Shown here piece by piece: positions 17,492 to 26,185 of a DNA stretch of 64,000 bases (positions are counted from its first letter, which is position 1; the number at the start of each line of letters is the position of its first letter). Position numbers and translations under genes: made by a program. The DNA lies in assembly GCF_025464955.1 (NCBI RefSeq), contig NZ_JAODNM010000109.1, positions 17,451-81,450 of the forward strand. The letters run 5' to 3'. Under the pieces are notes generated by a model. The model ran no database searches. It was not told where the DNA came from and saw nothing but the letters and a program-made list of their open reading frames with translations. This stretch comes from Amycolatopsis sp. (GTDB lineage Bacteria > Actinomycetota > Actinomycetes > Mycobacteriales > Pseudonocardiaceae).

Positions 17492-18283
17492 ATGAGCGCC
17501 ACACTCGAAGACTCGCCACGGCTGGCTTCCACCGAGGTAGCGGTGAAGCTCGACGGCGTGCGCAAGGTGTACGGCCGCGGTGACCGCGCGGTCACCGCGC
17601 TGGACGGGCTGGATCTGCGGGTGGCGCCCGGCGAGTTCGTCTGCCTGCTCGGCGCGTCCGGCTGCGGCAAGAGCACTCTGCTGAACCTGGTCGCCGGGCT
17701 GGACAAGCCGTCGGCGGGTTCCATCGAGCTGAACACGTCCCGGCCTGCGGTGATGTTCCAGGAGGCCGCGTTGATGCCGTGGCTGACCGCCGCCCGCAAC
17801 GTCGAACTGCCGTTGCGGCTGGCCGGGTTCGGGCGCGCGGACCGGCGTGCCAAGGCCGCTGAGCTGCTCGAGCTGGTTCGGCTCGGCGGTGTCGGCGCGA
17901 AGCGTCCGCACGAGCTTTCCGGCGGGATGCGGCAGCGGGTCGCGCTGGCCAGGGCACTCGCCGCGACGCTGCGCGTGGACGGCGCCGACGCACCGGCGCT
18001 GCTGCTGATGGACGAGCCGTTCGCCGCGCTCGACGCGATCACGCGCGACGTCATGCAGGGCGAGCTGCTGCGGATCTACCGAAGCACGGGCACAGCGGTC
18101 CTGTTCGTCACGCACGATGTGCGCGAGGCCGTCCGCTTGGGCCAGCGTGTCGTCCTGCTGTCGTCGCGGCCGGGCAAGGTCGTGCGGGAATGGGCCGGGT
18201 CGCCGGGGGTCGAGGACGCCGAACTGACCGACGAGATCACGGCACGCCTGCGAGAGGTGATCAGTTCCCATGCCGCAGGTTGA
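17492..18283 (+). CDS. ABC transporter ATP-binding protein (SsuB/TauB/NrtD type)
   Basis: 263 residues from ATG 17492, with AGAGGAACG upstream. Walker A GASGCGKST, Q-loop MFQEAALMPWLTAARN (the MPW/LPW signature of SsuB/NrtD ATPases), ABC signature LSGGMRQRVALARAL, Walker B LLLMDEPFAALD and switch His in THDVREAVRLG are all present. It energises import of the substrate captured by the 16414 lipoprotein. Its last 14 bases overlap the permease gene, indicating translational coupling. Confidence 0.93.
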   Translation: MSATLEDSPRLASTEVAVKLDGVRKVYGRGDRAVTALDGLDLRVAPGEFVCLLGASGCGKSTLLNLVAGLDKPSAGSIELNTSRPAVMFQEAALMPWLTAARNVELPLRLAGFGRADRRAKAAELLELVRLGGVGAKRPHELSGGMRQRVALARALAATLRVDGADAPALLLMDEPFAALDAITRDVMQGELLRIYRSTGTAVLFVTHDVREAVRLGQRVVLLSSRPGKVVREWAGSPGVEDAELTDEITARLREVISSHAAG

Positions 18284-19148
18284 CGGTTCGACCGATCTTT
18301 CCGCGGTCGAAGCGGGGCTCGACGCGCTCGACACACCGGAGGCCCGCGGGGAACGGCGGTCGAAGCGGTTCCTGCGGACCGCGGTGCCCCCGCTGGTCGC
18401 GATCGCGCTGCTGATCGTGGTGTGGCAGGTGCTGTGGGCGGCCGCGCTCTGGCCCGAGACCTCGCTCCCATCGCCGATTTCGGTGTGGGACGAGTTCGCC
18501 GGCACGGTGTCGAACGGCAAGGTCTTCGGGTTCGTCTGGACGTCGGTGCACCGTGCTGTCCTCGGGTTCCTCGCCGGTGTCGTGATCGGTGTCCCGCTCG
18601 GCCTGCTCGTGGCGAGGGTCCGTGTCGTGCGTGCGGCGATCGGGCCGCTGCTCGGCGGGCTGCAGAGCCTTCCTTCGGTCGCCTGGGTGCCCGCGGCGAT
18701 CATCTGGTTCGGCCTCAACGACAGCGCGATCTACTTCGTCGTGCTGCTGGGCTCGGTCCCGTCGATCGCGAACGGGCTGATCTCGGGTATCGACCAGGTG
18801 CCGCCGATCCTGCCGCGCGTCGGCCAGGTCATGGGCGCCGGCAAGCTGGCGTCGGCGCGGCACATCCTGCTGCCCGCCGCGTTACCGGGCTTCCTCGCCG
18901 GGCTGAAGCAGGGCTGGGCGTTCACGTGGCGCTCGCTGATGGCCGCGGAACTGATCGCGAACTCGCCGAAACTGGGTGTGGGCCTCGGCACCTATCTCGA
19001 AGACGGGTCTTCGTTCAACAACATGCAGGGCGTGATCGCCGCGATCTTCCTGATCCTGCTGGTGGGCGTGGGTATCGAGCTGATCGTGTTCCGGCCGCTG
19101 GAGCGGTTCGTGCTGCGGTCGAGGGGGCTCACCGGGTCCTTCGCGTAG
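18270..19148 (+). CDS. ABC transporter permease (SsuC/TauC type)
   Basis: 292 residues from ATG 18270, inside the end of the ATPase gene. About six hydrophobic segments. The inner-membrane transport signature for coupling to the ATPase appears as GAGKLASARHILLPAALPGFLAGLKQGWAFTW (EAA-like loop). A charged N-terminal tail of about 35 residues precedes the first membrane helix. Third member of the 16414-19148 importer operon. Confidence 0.92.
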   Translation: MPQVDGSTDLSAVEAGLDALDTPEARGERRSKRFLRTAVPPLVAIALLIVVWQVLWAAALWPETSLPSPISVWDEFAGTVSNGKVFGFVWTSVHRAVLGFLAGVVIGVPLGLLVARVRVVRAAIGPLLGGLQSLPSVAWVPAAIIWFGLNDSAIYFVVLLGSVPSIANGLISGIDQVPPILPRVGQVMGAGKLASARHILLPAALPGFLAGLKQGWAFTWRSLMAAELIANSPKLGVGLGTYLEDGSSFNNMQGVIAAIFLILLVGVGIELIVFRPLERFVLRSRGLTGSFA

Positions 19149-19188
19149 CCGGATACGGGAACGAATTCGTCACAATGTTCGTTCTCAG

Positions 19189-19223
19189 AACCTACGACTC
19201 CGTAAGTTACGGTCCCGTAGGTT
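19189..19223. promoter_or_regulatory. Nested dyad operator upstream of acyl-ACP desaturase
   Basis: AACCTACG (19189-19196) and CGTAGGTT (19216-19223) flank CCGTAA-G-TTACGG (19200-19212); both dyads are centred on base 19206. It sits 32 bases ahead of the desaturase start, where a TetR-like dimer (or dimer pair) would block transcription. Regulators of fatty-acid desaturases are often of this class. Confidence 0.6.
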
Positions 19224-19254
19224 GTTGTCGTGCTCCGCTGGAAGGATTGACCCG

Positions 19255-20184
19255 ATGCCCTCGTTGGATACCACCGCCCTGATGCTCGAACTCGAGTCGA
19301 CGGTGGAGGACAACCTCAATCGGCACCTGTCCATCGCCAAGGAATGGATGCCTCACGAGTACATCCCGTGGAGCGAGGGCAAGGACTTCGCCGACCTCGG
19401 CGGGGTGGCGTGGGACCCGGAGCAGTCGCGAGTGACGCCGACAGCGCGGGTCGCGCTCGAGGTCAACCTGCTCACCGAGGACAACCTCCCCAGCTACCAC
19501 CGCGAGATCGAGCGCGCGTTCGGCCGCGACGGCGCCTGGGGCACCTGGGTGCACCGGTGGACCGCCGAGGAGGGCCGTCACGGGATCGCCATCCGCGACT
19601 ACCTGCTGGTGACCAGGGCGATCGACCCCGTCGAGCTCGAGCGCAACCGCATGCTGACGATGGAAGCCGGTTACGACAGCGGGGACAAGCCGCTGCTGCA
19701 CGTCTTCGCGTACGTGTCGTTCCAGGAGCTCGCGACCCGGATCTCGCATCGCAACACCGGTCGTTACACCGAGGACCCGTTGTGCGACAAGCTGCTGGCC
19801 AGGGTTTCCGCCGACGAGAACCTGCACATGATCTTCTACCGCAACCTTGTCACCGCGTCGCTCGAGGTTTCGCCGAACGAGATGATGCGCGCGATCACCG
19901 ACGAGGTCGTCGGCTTCCAGATGCCCGGCAAGATCCTGCCCGGCTTCGTCCGCAAGGCCGCTGTGATGGCGAAGGCCGGGATCTACGACCTGGTCCTGCA
20001 CCACGACGACGTCATCTGGCCGCTGCTGCGCTACTGGAAGATCTTCGAGCTCGAAGGCCTCAACGAGGAAGGCGAGAAGGCTCGCGAGGAGCTTTCGACG
20101 TTCCTCGGCGACCTCAAGACGCAGGCCAGCCGCTTCGAAGACCGCCGCACCACGCTGCTCGCCCGCGAAGCGGCCCGGGCGTAA
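19255..20184 (+). CDS. Ferritin-like acyl-ACP desaturase (DesA type)
   Basis: 309 residues from ATG 19255, with GGAAGGA upstream. Two di-iron half-sites are visible: EDNLPSYHRE and EEGRHG in the first part, then a Glu in SFQELATRISH and DENLHM in the second. This is the soluble acyl-acyl-carrier-protein desaturase family (plant stearoyl-ACP desaturase and mycobacterial DesA1/A2 type), which inserts a double bond into acyl-ACP with O2 and reduced ferredoxin. No ferredoxin gene is adjacent. A nested palindrome at 19189-19223 probably controls it. Confidence 0.93.
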   Translation: MPSLDTTALMLELESTVEDNLNRHLSIAKEWMPHEYIPWSEGKDFADLGGVAWDPEQSRVTPTARVALEVNLLTEDNLPSYHREIERAFGRDGAWGTWVHRWTAEEGRHGIAIRDYLLVTRAIDPVELERNRMLTMEAGYDSGDKPLLHVFAYVSFQELATRISHRNTGRYTEDPLCDKLLARVSADENLHMIFYRNLVTASLEVSPNEMMRAITDEVVGFQMPGKILPGFVRKAAVMAKAGIYDLVLHHDDVIWPLLRYWKIFELEGLNEEGEKAREELSTFLGDLKTQASRFEDRRTTLLAREAARA

Positions 20185-20222
20185 TCGGCGCGGTCGGGGT
20201 CGGGGTGGGCCACAATGGACCT

Positions 20223-20627
20223 ATGAGCCCCGACCTCGACGAGTTGCGGCGGCTGCGACGGGCCCGCGACCAGATGGACCGCGAGTACGCGCAACCGCTC
20301 GACGTGCCTGCGCTCGCCCGCACGGCGCTGATGTCGGCAGGGCACTTCAGTCGCCGTTTCCGTGATACCTACGGCGAAACTCCGTACTCGTACCTCATGA
20401 CGCGGCGCATCGAGCGGGCGAAGGCGCTCCTGCGTCGCGGCGATCTGAGCGTGACGGACGTCTGCTTCGCGGTCGGCTGTACGAGCCTGGGTTCGTTCAG
20501 CTCCCGCTTCACCGAACTGGTCGGGCAGACGCCGAGCGCGTATCGCGCCGGCGACCACGTCGACCTCCGTGTCCTGCCGGGTTGCCACGCGATGGTGCTG
20601 ACCCGTCCGCGGCGCGGCCGCGAGTGA
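20223..20627 (+). CDS. Small AraC family regulator (DNA-binding domain only)
   Basis: 134 residues from ATG 20223. Nearly the whole protein is the two-HTH AraC domain: LDVPALARTALMSAGHFSRRFRDTYGETPYSYL and LSVTDVCFAVGCTSLGSFSSRFTELVGQTPSAYR (both given to locate helices). There is no ligand-binding domain. It precedes the glyoxalase-fold gene by 52 bases on the same strand; this pair is common in actinomycetes and suggests the regulator controls its neighbour. Confidence 0.9.
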   Translation: MSPDLDELRRLRRARDQMDREYAQPLDVPALARTALMSAGHFSRRFRDTYGETPYSYLMTRRIERAKALLRRGDLSVTDVCFAVGCTSLGSFSSRFTELVGQTPSAYRAGDHVDLRVLPGCHAMVLTRPRRGRE

Positions 20628-20679
20628 CAGATCAGTTTCGGAGAAGCATCCGTCGCCGCGCCTGCCTAGTGTCACGGGT

Positions 20680-21084
20680 ATGACCGTTTCAATCAGCCAC
20701 GTCCACGTCCTCGTCGACGACCCCGACGCCGCCCTCTCCTTCTACCGCGACACGCTCGGCCTGACCGTGCGCAACGAGGTCGCCCAGGACGGCTTCCGCT
20801 GGATCACCCTCGTCACCGCCAGCCAGCCCGAGATCATGATCGTGCTCTCGCAGCCGCACGCCGGCCGCTCCAAGGAAGACGGCGACGCTCTCGCGGCCCT
20901 GCTCGCGAAGGGTGAACTGCGCACCGTCCAGTTCAGCGCCGACGACCTTGACGCGACCTTCGACAAGGTAGCTGCCTCGCCTGGCGCCGAGGTGCTGCAG
21001 GAACCGACCAGCCAGCCCTGGGGCGCCCGCGACGCCGCCGTGCGCGACCCCGCCGGCAACCTCGTCCGCATTCAACAGAGCTAG
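20680..21084 (+). CDS. VOC (glyoxalase/bleomycin resistance fold) protein
   Basis: 134 residues from ATG 20680. Two beta-alpha-beta-beta-beta modules: VSISHVHVLVDDPDAALSFYRDTLGL at the N-terminus and FSADDLDATFDKV...DAAVRDPAGNLVRIQQS at the C-terminus. Metal-site candidates are His8 and the Glu-bearing strands. Members act on small metabolites or bind drugs; function here is unassigned. Paired with the AraC-type gene directly upstream. Confidence 0.85.
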   Translation: MTVSISHVHVLVDDPDAALSFYRDTLGLTVRNEVAQDGFRWITLVTASQPEIMIVLSQPHAGRSKEDGDALAALLAKGELRTVQFSADDLDATFDKVAASPGAEVLQEPTSQPWGARDAAVRDPAGNLVRIQQS

Positions 21085-21350
21085 CCACCCTCGCCTGTCG
21101 CCCCCGTTGGCCGTTGCCGCCGCAACTCGCCGTCGAGTTGCGGTGGTGGTGGAACCGGATGTGGGACTCGGCTCTGTCGGCGTGGGACTCGCTGCCGGTG
21201 ACTGTGGGACTCGCCGACATGGCCGGGTGCACGCCGCGAGTCCCGCACTCAGAAGTGCCCTCGCTAAGTACTAAGGCAGGGCACTTTTGCCAAGAGTGAC
21301 TTGCGGGTTAGAGGTTGGATGACTGATGGGGCGGGTGGTGAGATGATCGG
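21085..21350. repeat. Repeat-rich gap: CGCAACTCG palindrome, phased array 2 and terminator-like hairpin
   Basis: No gene. 21120-21143 is CCGCAACTCG-CCGT-CGAGTTGCGG. GTGGGACTCG copies start at 21161, 21182 and 21204 (21 and 22-base steps) with one inverted variant CGAGTCCCGC at 21237. Then AAGTGCCCT and AGGGCACTT pair around CTAAGTAC (about 21255-21288), followed by TTTT, which could terminate the 20680 gene. Confidence 0.8.
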
Positions 21351-21353
21351 GTG

Positions 21354-22277
21354 ATGATCAGCTCGCGTCAGCTCGAGTACTTCCAGGCCGTGGCCAGACA
21401 GCTCCACTTCACCCGCGCGGCCGAGACGCTGCATATCGCGCAGCCCGCGTTGTCGCAGCAGATCCGCAAGCTGGAACGGCAACTCGGGCTGACACTGTTC
21501 GAGCGCGACAACCACCGGGTGGCGATCACGCCGGCCGGGACCGCATTGCTCGCGCACGCCGAGCGGATCCTCTCCGAGCTCACCGCGGTCGAGGAGGAGA
21601 TGCTTGGCTGGGCCGGCGGCACGCGCGGCCGGATCAGGTTGGGTACCGCCCGGGGCCTGGCCACGCAGCTGGCGCACCTGCTCGCCGCGTTCTGCGAGAT
21701 CTACCCGGACGTCGACGTGGAGCTGCGGGAACAGAACACCGACGAGATGGTGGCGGGCCTGCACGACGGCGAGCTCGACGCGGCCACGGTCGCCGCAATG
21801 CCCGCGTTGGACGATGGTCGGCTGGAATCGCACTCGCTCGGGTGCGAACCGCTGGTCCTCGTCGCCGGGCTCACCTCGCCACTGGCGGGCGAACGGTCGC
21901 TGTCGCTCGCCGCGCTCGACGGCGTCGAGCTGGTGCTTTACAGCCCTGGGTCGGCGGTGCGGGAGATCATCGTGGCGGCATTGAAGACCGCCGACGCGAC
22001 TCCGCGCGTCCGGTTCGAAACCCGCGGGTACGAGGCTGCCCGCATCCTGGCCAGTGTCGGTTTGGCGGCGGCCATCATGCCGCGGTCCATCGCCGAACTG
22101 CCCGGACCGCCCGTCCATGTCGCGCGTCTCGACCCCGAGCCGTCCTGGACGCCCTCGCTGGCGTGGTCCGCGTTACGGCGTCCGGCGCCCGCATTGGCCG
22201 CGTTCATCGAGTTCACGATCGCCCATCCTGAGCTCGGTTCCGTCGGTGATAATGCAAGTATCTCACCACTAGTCTGA
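21354..22277 (+). CDS. LysR family transcriptional regulator
   Basis: 307 residues from ATG 21354 (GTG 21351 is also possible). N-terminal winged HTH: QLEYFQAVARQLHFTRAAETLHIAQPALSQQIRKLE (residues about 6-42), followed by LFERDNHRVAITPAG and a periplasmic-binding-type effector domain. It runs in the same direction as the CMD-hydrolase gene 46 bases downstream, so that gene is a plausible target or operon partner. Effector unknown. Confidence 0.92.
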   Translation: MISSRQLEYFQAVARQLHFTRAAETLHIAQPALSQQIRKLERQLGLTLFERDNHRVAITPAGTALLAHAERILSELTAVEEEMLGWAGGTRGRIRLGTARGLATQLAHLLAAFCEIYPDVDVELREQNTDEMVAGLHDGELDAATVAAMPALDDGRLESHSLGCEPLVLVAGLTSPLAGERSLSLAALDGVELVLYSPGSAVREIIVAALKTADATPRVRFETRGYEAARILASVGLAAAIMPRSIAELPGPPVHVARLDPEPSWTPSLAWSALRRPAPALAAFIEFTIAHPELGSVGDNASISPLV

Positions 22278-22322
22278 TCATGTCTTGGACTTCTTACCGC
22301 AGAATCGGCCATTGTTGAGGGC

Positions 22323-23486
22323 ATGAACCGATACGACCGCGGACAACACGAGTACCTGGGCCTGATCGGCTCGACCCCCGACTCAAGCCTGGCGGCGGTC
22401 AAAGTCCGCTCGCCGCAGCTGTTCGAAACCCTGGTCGAGGTGGGTTTCGGCGGGCCGATGACCCACTCCGAACTGAGCCGACGCGATCGCGAGCTCGCCA
22501 CTGTGGCGATGTTGTCGACGCTCGGTGGTGCCGAGCCGCAGCTCGCCGTCCACACAGCTGCCGCGCTCCGCAACGGCGTCAGCCCGTCCGAGCTGCTGGC
22601 GCTCTGCGAGCACGTCGCGCTGTACGCGGGCTTTCCTCGTGGGCTCAACGCGTTGGCGGCCGTAGACCAGGTGCTGACCGATGCCGGCTTCTCGAAGCCC
22701 GCCGCGCTGCAGCGCGTCCGCGTCGCCGACCACGAGACGCAGGTGGCGCAGCGCGGGGAGAGCGGGCCGGCCGTCGTGCTGCTGCACGCGCTCGGGCTGG
22801 ACTGGCGGATGTGGGAACCCGTGATGGACCGGCTTTCGGTCGGCCGCCGGGTGTTCGCTTACGACCTTCGCGGGCACGGCTTCGCCGCCGGTTCGCCTAC
22901 GCCGCGCAGCATGGATGACACCGCCGCCGACCTTTTCGGCGTGCTCGACGCGCTCGGTGTCGACAAGGCACACGTCGTCGGCCTGTCCTACGGCGGTGGG
23001 ATCGCGCAGACCGCGACGGTGAGCCACCCCGAACGGGTGGAGTCGTTGTCGCTGCTGGCCACGACCGACCACGCTTTCGCCGCGTTCGAAGGCCGCGCCG
23101 TCTCGGCGGAGGCCGACGGCATGGACGCTCAGATCGTGCCCTCGCTGACACGCTGGTTCACGCCCGAAGCGCTGGCTGTCAACGACTGGGGCGTGCGGTA
23201 TGCCCGTGAGCTCGTTCGTCGTGGGGTCGTCGCCGATTGGGCAGCCGCTTGGCGTGCTTTCAAAGACGTCGACGTGCAGGGCAAACTCGGGGACTTCGCG
23301 AGCCCGACGCTGGTTCTTGCCGGCGAACGCGACGTCTCCGCGACGCCCGAGATCATGAGGGGCATCGCCGAACGCATTCCTGGCTCGGTCTACCAGGAGC
23401 TTGCCGGCGCTCCGCACATGCTGACGCTCGAAAAGCCCGAACTGGTAGCCGAAGCGCTCGACCAGTTCCTGCCTTCCGACGAGTGA
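22323..23486 (+). CDS. Fused carboxymuconolactone decarboxylase-like / alpha/beta hydrolase protein
   Basis: 387 residues. Residues about 1-128 are CMD-like: ELATVAMLSTLGGAEPQLAVHTAAALRNGV and HVALYAGFPRGLNAL. Residues about 135-385 are an alpha/beta hydrolase with nucleophile Ser in GLSYGGG, Asp in GERDVSAT and His in GAPHMLTLE. The pieces resemble PcaC and PcaD of the beta-ketoadipate pathway (4-carboxymuconolactone decarboxylase and 3-oxoadipate enol-lactonase), but in known PcaL fusions the hydrolase comes first. No protocatechuate genes are nearby, so the substrate is uncertain. A strong bidirectional hairpin follows. Confidence 0.85.
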   Translation: MNRYDRGQHEYLGLIGSTPDSSLAAVKVRSPQLFETLVEVGFGGPMTHSELSRRDRELATVAMLSTLGGAEPQLAVHTAAALRNGVSPSELLALCEHVALYAGFPRGLNALAAVDQVLTDAGFSKPAALQRVRVADHETQVAQRGESGPAVVLLHALGLDWRMWEPVMDRLSVGRRVFAYDLRGHGFAAGSPTPRSMDDTAADLFGVLDALGVDKAHVVGLSYGGGIAQTATVSHPERVESLSLLATTDHAFAAFEGRAVSAEADGMDAQIVPSLTRWFTPEALAVNDWGVRYARELVRRGVVADWAAAWRAFKDVDVQGKLGDFASPTLVLAGERDVSATPEIMRGIAERIPGSVYQELAGAPHMLTLEKPELVAEALDQFLPSDE

Positions 23487-23491
23487 GAGCC

Positions 23492-23527
23492 TTCCCCGCT
23501 GTGGCTTTTCGCGGCCACAGCGGGGAA
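23492..23527. terminator. Bidirectional terminator
   Basis: TTCCCCGCTGTGGC (23492-23505) pairs perfectly with GCCACAGCGGGGAA (23514-23527), lying between two converging genes that stop at 23486 and 23532. Confidence 0.85.
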
Positions 23528-23531
23528 ATCG

Positions 23532-24140
23532 CTAGGCGGCGGCCTCCCAGAGCGTCAGGAACGACGAAGCCTCGCTGCGGACCCACGGCTCCATCCGTGC
23601 CCGGTCACGGTTGGTCAGCGTGAACTCCTTGGCGCGCCGGACATCCACCACCAGCGCCGTCGCACCGGGGCGTAGGTCGTCCATGACCTGCTCCATGCTC
23701 CACAGCGCGAGATTCGCCCCGTTGCGGGTCAACGGCTCGTCCTTGAAGTACAGCCAGGTGACAAACTCCTGCCCGCTTGCCTTGCGCAGGCCCAGCTGCG
23801 GGGAGATGCGCGACTCGAACTGTTTGTGGCGCCAGCGGGATTGGCCGACTTCGACCACTTCCGGCTTGCGTCGCCCCAGATAACGCAGCCAGCCCTCGGC
23901 GACCGCGGTGTAGTGCGGCAACGAGACGGCGTTGGCCTGATCGACCAGCGCCATCATGGATTCCTTGTCCCGCCCCGATTCGCGCCCCTCCCGAATCGCG
24001 CTCGCGGCGCGGCGGTAGAAGTTGAACGCGGCCCGCTGCGGATCCTCGAACATGCGGCGGTACCGCCGGACGAACGACATACGCGCCGGGCCCGATCTGA
24101 TGCTGTAACCAACAAACGTCGGCAGGGTGACATAAGCCAT
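23532..24140 (-). CDS. Conserved actinobacterial protein of unknown function
   Basis: 202 residues from ATG 24140; AAAGG lies upstream. Soluble, rich in basic and aromatic residues, with YRRMFEDPQRAAFNFYRRAASAIREGRESGRDKESM in the first third and KDEPLTRNGANLALWSMEQVMDDLRPGATALVVDVRRA later (locating text only). No catalytic motif, membrane segment or signal peptide is recognised. Stands alone: a hairpin lies on both sides. Confidence 0.7.
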   Translation of the reverse strand: MAYVTLPTFVGYSIRSGPARMSFVRRYRRMFEDPQRAAFNFYRRAASAIREGRESGRDKESMMALVDQANAVSLPHYTAVAEGWLRYLGRRKPEVVEVGQSRWRHKQFESRISPQLGLRKASGQEFVTWLYFKDEPLTRNGANLALWSMEQVMDDLRPGATALVVDVRRAKEFTLTNRDRARMEPWVRSEASSFLTLWEAAA

Positions 24141-24265
24141 TGAGCTGCCTTTCCCAGTCCCCACGTCGCGCGCGACCACACGCGACACCCCAAACCCTAC
24201 GGCCGCCCACCGACAAAAACGCGCCCATTCGGAGAGGTCTCCGGCTGGGGTTGCACCGCCGAAAC

Positions 24266-24316
24266 GACTCAAGGGACCCCTGGTACGAATGATTCGTACC
24301 AAGGGTCCCCTGAGTC
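24266..24316 (-). terminator. Terminator of DEAD-box helicase gene
   Basis: Arms of 25 bases (24266-24290 and 24292-24316, starting GACTCAAGGGACCCC) pair with only two mismatches, just past the helicase stop codon at 24334. Confidence 0.8.
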
Positions 24317-24333
24317 AGCTGGGCTGGAGTGAG

Positions 24334-25944
24334 CTACCTGCCGGTGCCGCCGCGACGGCCGCCGGCGCGGGTGCCGGAGGAGAACGCCGCGGCGCCGCCA
24401 CGGCCGCCACCGGACTGGGTGCGGCCGGCGCCACCGGCCGCGCCCTGGTTCCGGCCGCCGGACTTCGGCTGGCCCTGCGTGCGTCCGCCGACGGGACCGC
24501 CGGTCGACGTCGTGTGCATCGGAGTGCTGCCGCCGCGCGTCGAAGCGCCGCCGCGGGCGCCGCCACCGGAGCGGCCGGAGCCGCCCTGGCCGGCGCCGGC
24601 TGCTGCCGGAGCACCGCCACGGCTCGATCCGGCGCGAGCCGCACCGCCGCCGCGTCCGCCCGCGTTGCCGCGTCCGGAACCGTTCTTGGGAGCGCCGGCG
24701 CGCGGGGCACCAGTGCGTCGGGGCTGCTTCGGGGGCGTGGCCGCGACGACCGGACGCGCCGAAGGAGCGGTGAACGTCCGCTCGCCCGGAGCCAGCTCGA
24801 GCAGCAGCGGGTGACCGGCGGCGAGCCGCGTGGTGGTCGGCTTGATGCCGGCCTTCTTGGTGAGGTCGCGGACGTCGCTGACCTGGTCGTCCGTCATCAG
24901 CGTGACGACCGTGCCGCTGTTGCCCGCGCGTGCCGTGCGGCCCGAGCGGTGCAGGTACGCCTTGTGCTCGACGGGCGGGTCGGCGTGGATGACCAGCGTG
25001 ACGTCGTCGACGTGGATACCGCGCGCGGCGATGTCCGTGGCGACCAGCGTCTTCGCGCTGCCGTCGGAGAAGGCGAGCAGGTTGCGCGTCCGAGCGGTCT
25101 GCCCGAGGTTCCCGTGCAGTTCGACGGCCGGGATGCCGGACGCGTTGAGCTGCTTGGTGAGCTGCTTCGCGCGGTGCTTGGTGCGGGTGAAGACCAGCGT
25201 GCGGCCGGGGGCCGCGGTGAGGTCGACGAGCACCGGCAGCCGGCTCTCGTGCTGGACGTGCAGCACATGGTGCGTCATCGCCGAAACCGGCGACTGCGCC
25301 GAGTCGACGCTGTGCGTGACCGGGTCGCGCATGAAGCGCTTGACCAGCACGTCGACGCCCGCGTCGAGCGTCGCGGAGAACAGCAGCCGCTGCCCGGTGC
25401 GCGGGGTGAGGTCGAGCAGCTTCTTGACCTGCGGCAGGAAGCCCAGGTCGGCCATGTGGTCGGCCTCGTCGAGGATGGTGATCTCGATGCCGTCGAGCTT
25501 GGCGTGCCCGGTGGAGACGTGGTCGGCGAGCCGGCCGGGGCAGGCGACGATGATGTCGACCCCGCCGCGCAGCGCCGAGATCTGCGGGTTGGGGCTGACC
25601 CCGCCGAAGATCGTCGTAGTGTGCAGGGAGAGGGTCTTGGCCAGCGGCGCGATGGCGGCGTCGATCTGGGCGACGAGCTCACGCGTCGGCGCCAGGATCA
25701 GCGCGCGCGGCCGGTTGGCGCGGCGCTTGGCCGGGTTGGCGGCGAGCCTGGCCAGCATGGGCAGCACGAAGGCGTAAGTCTTGCCGGAGCCGGTGCGGCC
25801 GCGGCCGAGGACGTCGCGGCCCTCGAGCGAGTGCGGAAGCGTGGCTTCCTGGATCGGGAACGGGCTGTCGATTCCTTGGGCGGCCAGCGCGTTCACCAGT
25901 ACTTCGGGCACGCCGAGAGCTGCGAAAGAAGGTGTGGAATTCAT
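24334..25944 (-). CDS. DEAD-box ATP-dependent RNA helicase with Arg/Gly-rich tail
   Basis: 536 residues from ATG 25944. Helicase motifs in order: Q motif (FPIQEATLP), I GRTGSGKT (49-56), Ia PTREL, GG, Ib PGR, II DEAD, III SAT, then in the second RecA domain VFTRTKHRAKQL, ATDIAARGIHVDDV and HRSGRTARAG. The last ~140 residues are a low-complexity Gly/Arg/Ala tail typical of RNA-binding extensions in RhlE-like actinobacterial helicases. Probably acts in ribosome assembly or RNA turnover. The untranslated leader upstream is G+C rich, with no strong ribosome site visible. Confidence 0.93.
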   Translation of the reverse strand: MNSTPSFAALGVPEVLVNALAAQGIDSPFPIQEATLPHSLEGRDVLGRGRTGSGKTYAFVLPMLARLAANPAKRRANRPRALILAPTRELVAQIDAAIAPLAKTLSLHTTTIFGGVSPNPQISALRGGVDIIVACPGRLADHVSTGHAKLDGIEITILDEADHMADLGFLPQVKKLLDLTPRTGQRLLFSATLDAGVDVLVKRFMRDPVTHSVDSAQSPVSAMTHHVLHVQHESRLPVLVDLTAAPGRTLVFTRTKHRAKQLTKQLNASGIPAVELHGNLGQTARTRNLLAFSDGSAKTLVATDIAARGIHVDDVTLVIHADPPVEHKAYLHRSGRTARAGNSGTVVTLMTDDQVSDVRDLTKKAGIKPTTTRLAAGHPLLLELAPGERTFTAPSARPVVAATPPKQPRRTGAPRAGAPKNGSGRGNAGGRGGGAARAGSSRGGAPAAAGAGQGGSGRSGGGARGGASTRGGSTPMHTTSTGGPVGGRTQGQPKSGGRNQGAAGGAGRTQSGGGRGGAAAFSSGTRAGGRRGGTGR

Positions 25945-26145
25945 GATTAACGGGCGTGTGGACGCCCTGATTCTCCGTACGTGGAAGGGTTGTCCTGCCC
26001 GGCGCAGACCTCGACGGCCGCGGCGCGTGGTAGACGACAACGAGACACGGCCCGAGGCAGAACTGGGCGGGCCGCGCCTACGAGTATAGGGCATCGGGCG
26101 ACGTGGCCCGTGTGACGTTGCCCGCCGCGCGCGTCCTTGTTAAGT

Positions 26146-26157
26146 TACCCGTGGGTA
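26146..26157. promoter_or_regulatory. Palindrome TACCC-GT-GGGTA upstream of acyl-CoA dehydrogenase
   Basis: A perfect five-base dyad with two-base spacer, 29 bases before the start codon; a TTAAGT-containing -10-like region overlaps it. Likely operator for a TetR-type lipid regulator, which is not encoded nearby. Confidence 0.45.
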
Positions 26158-26185
26158 GTTTCGCGTTCGAGAGGGAGATCCGCAG

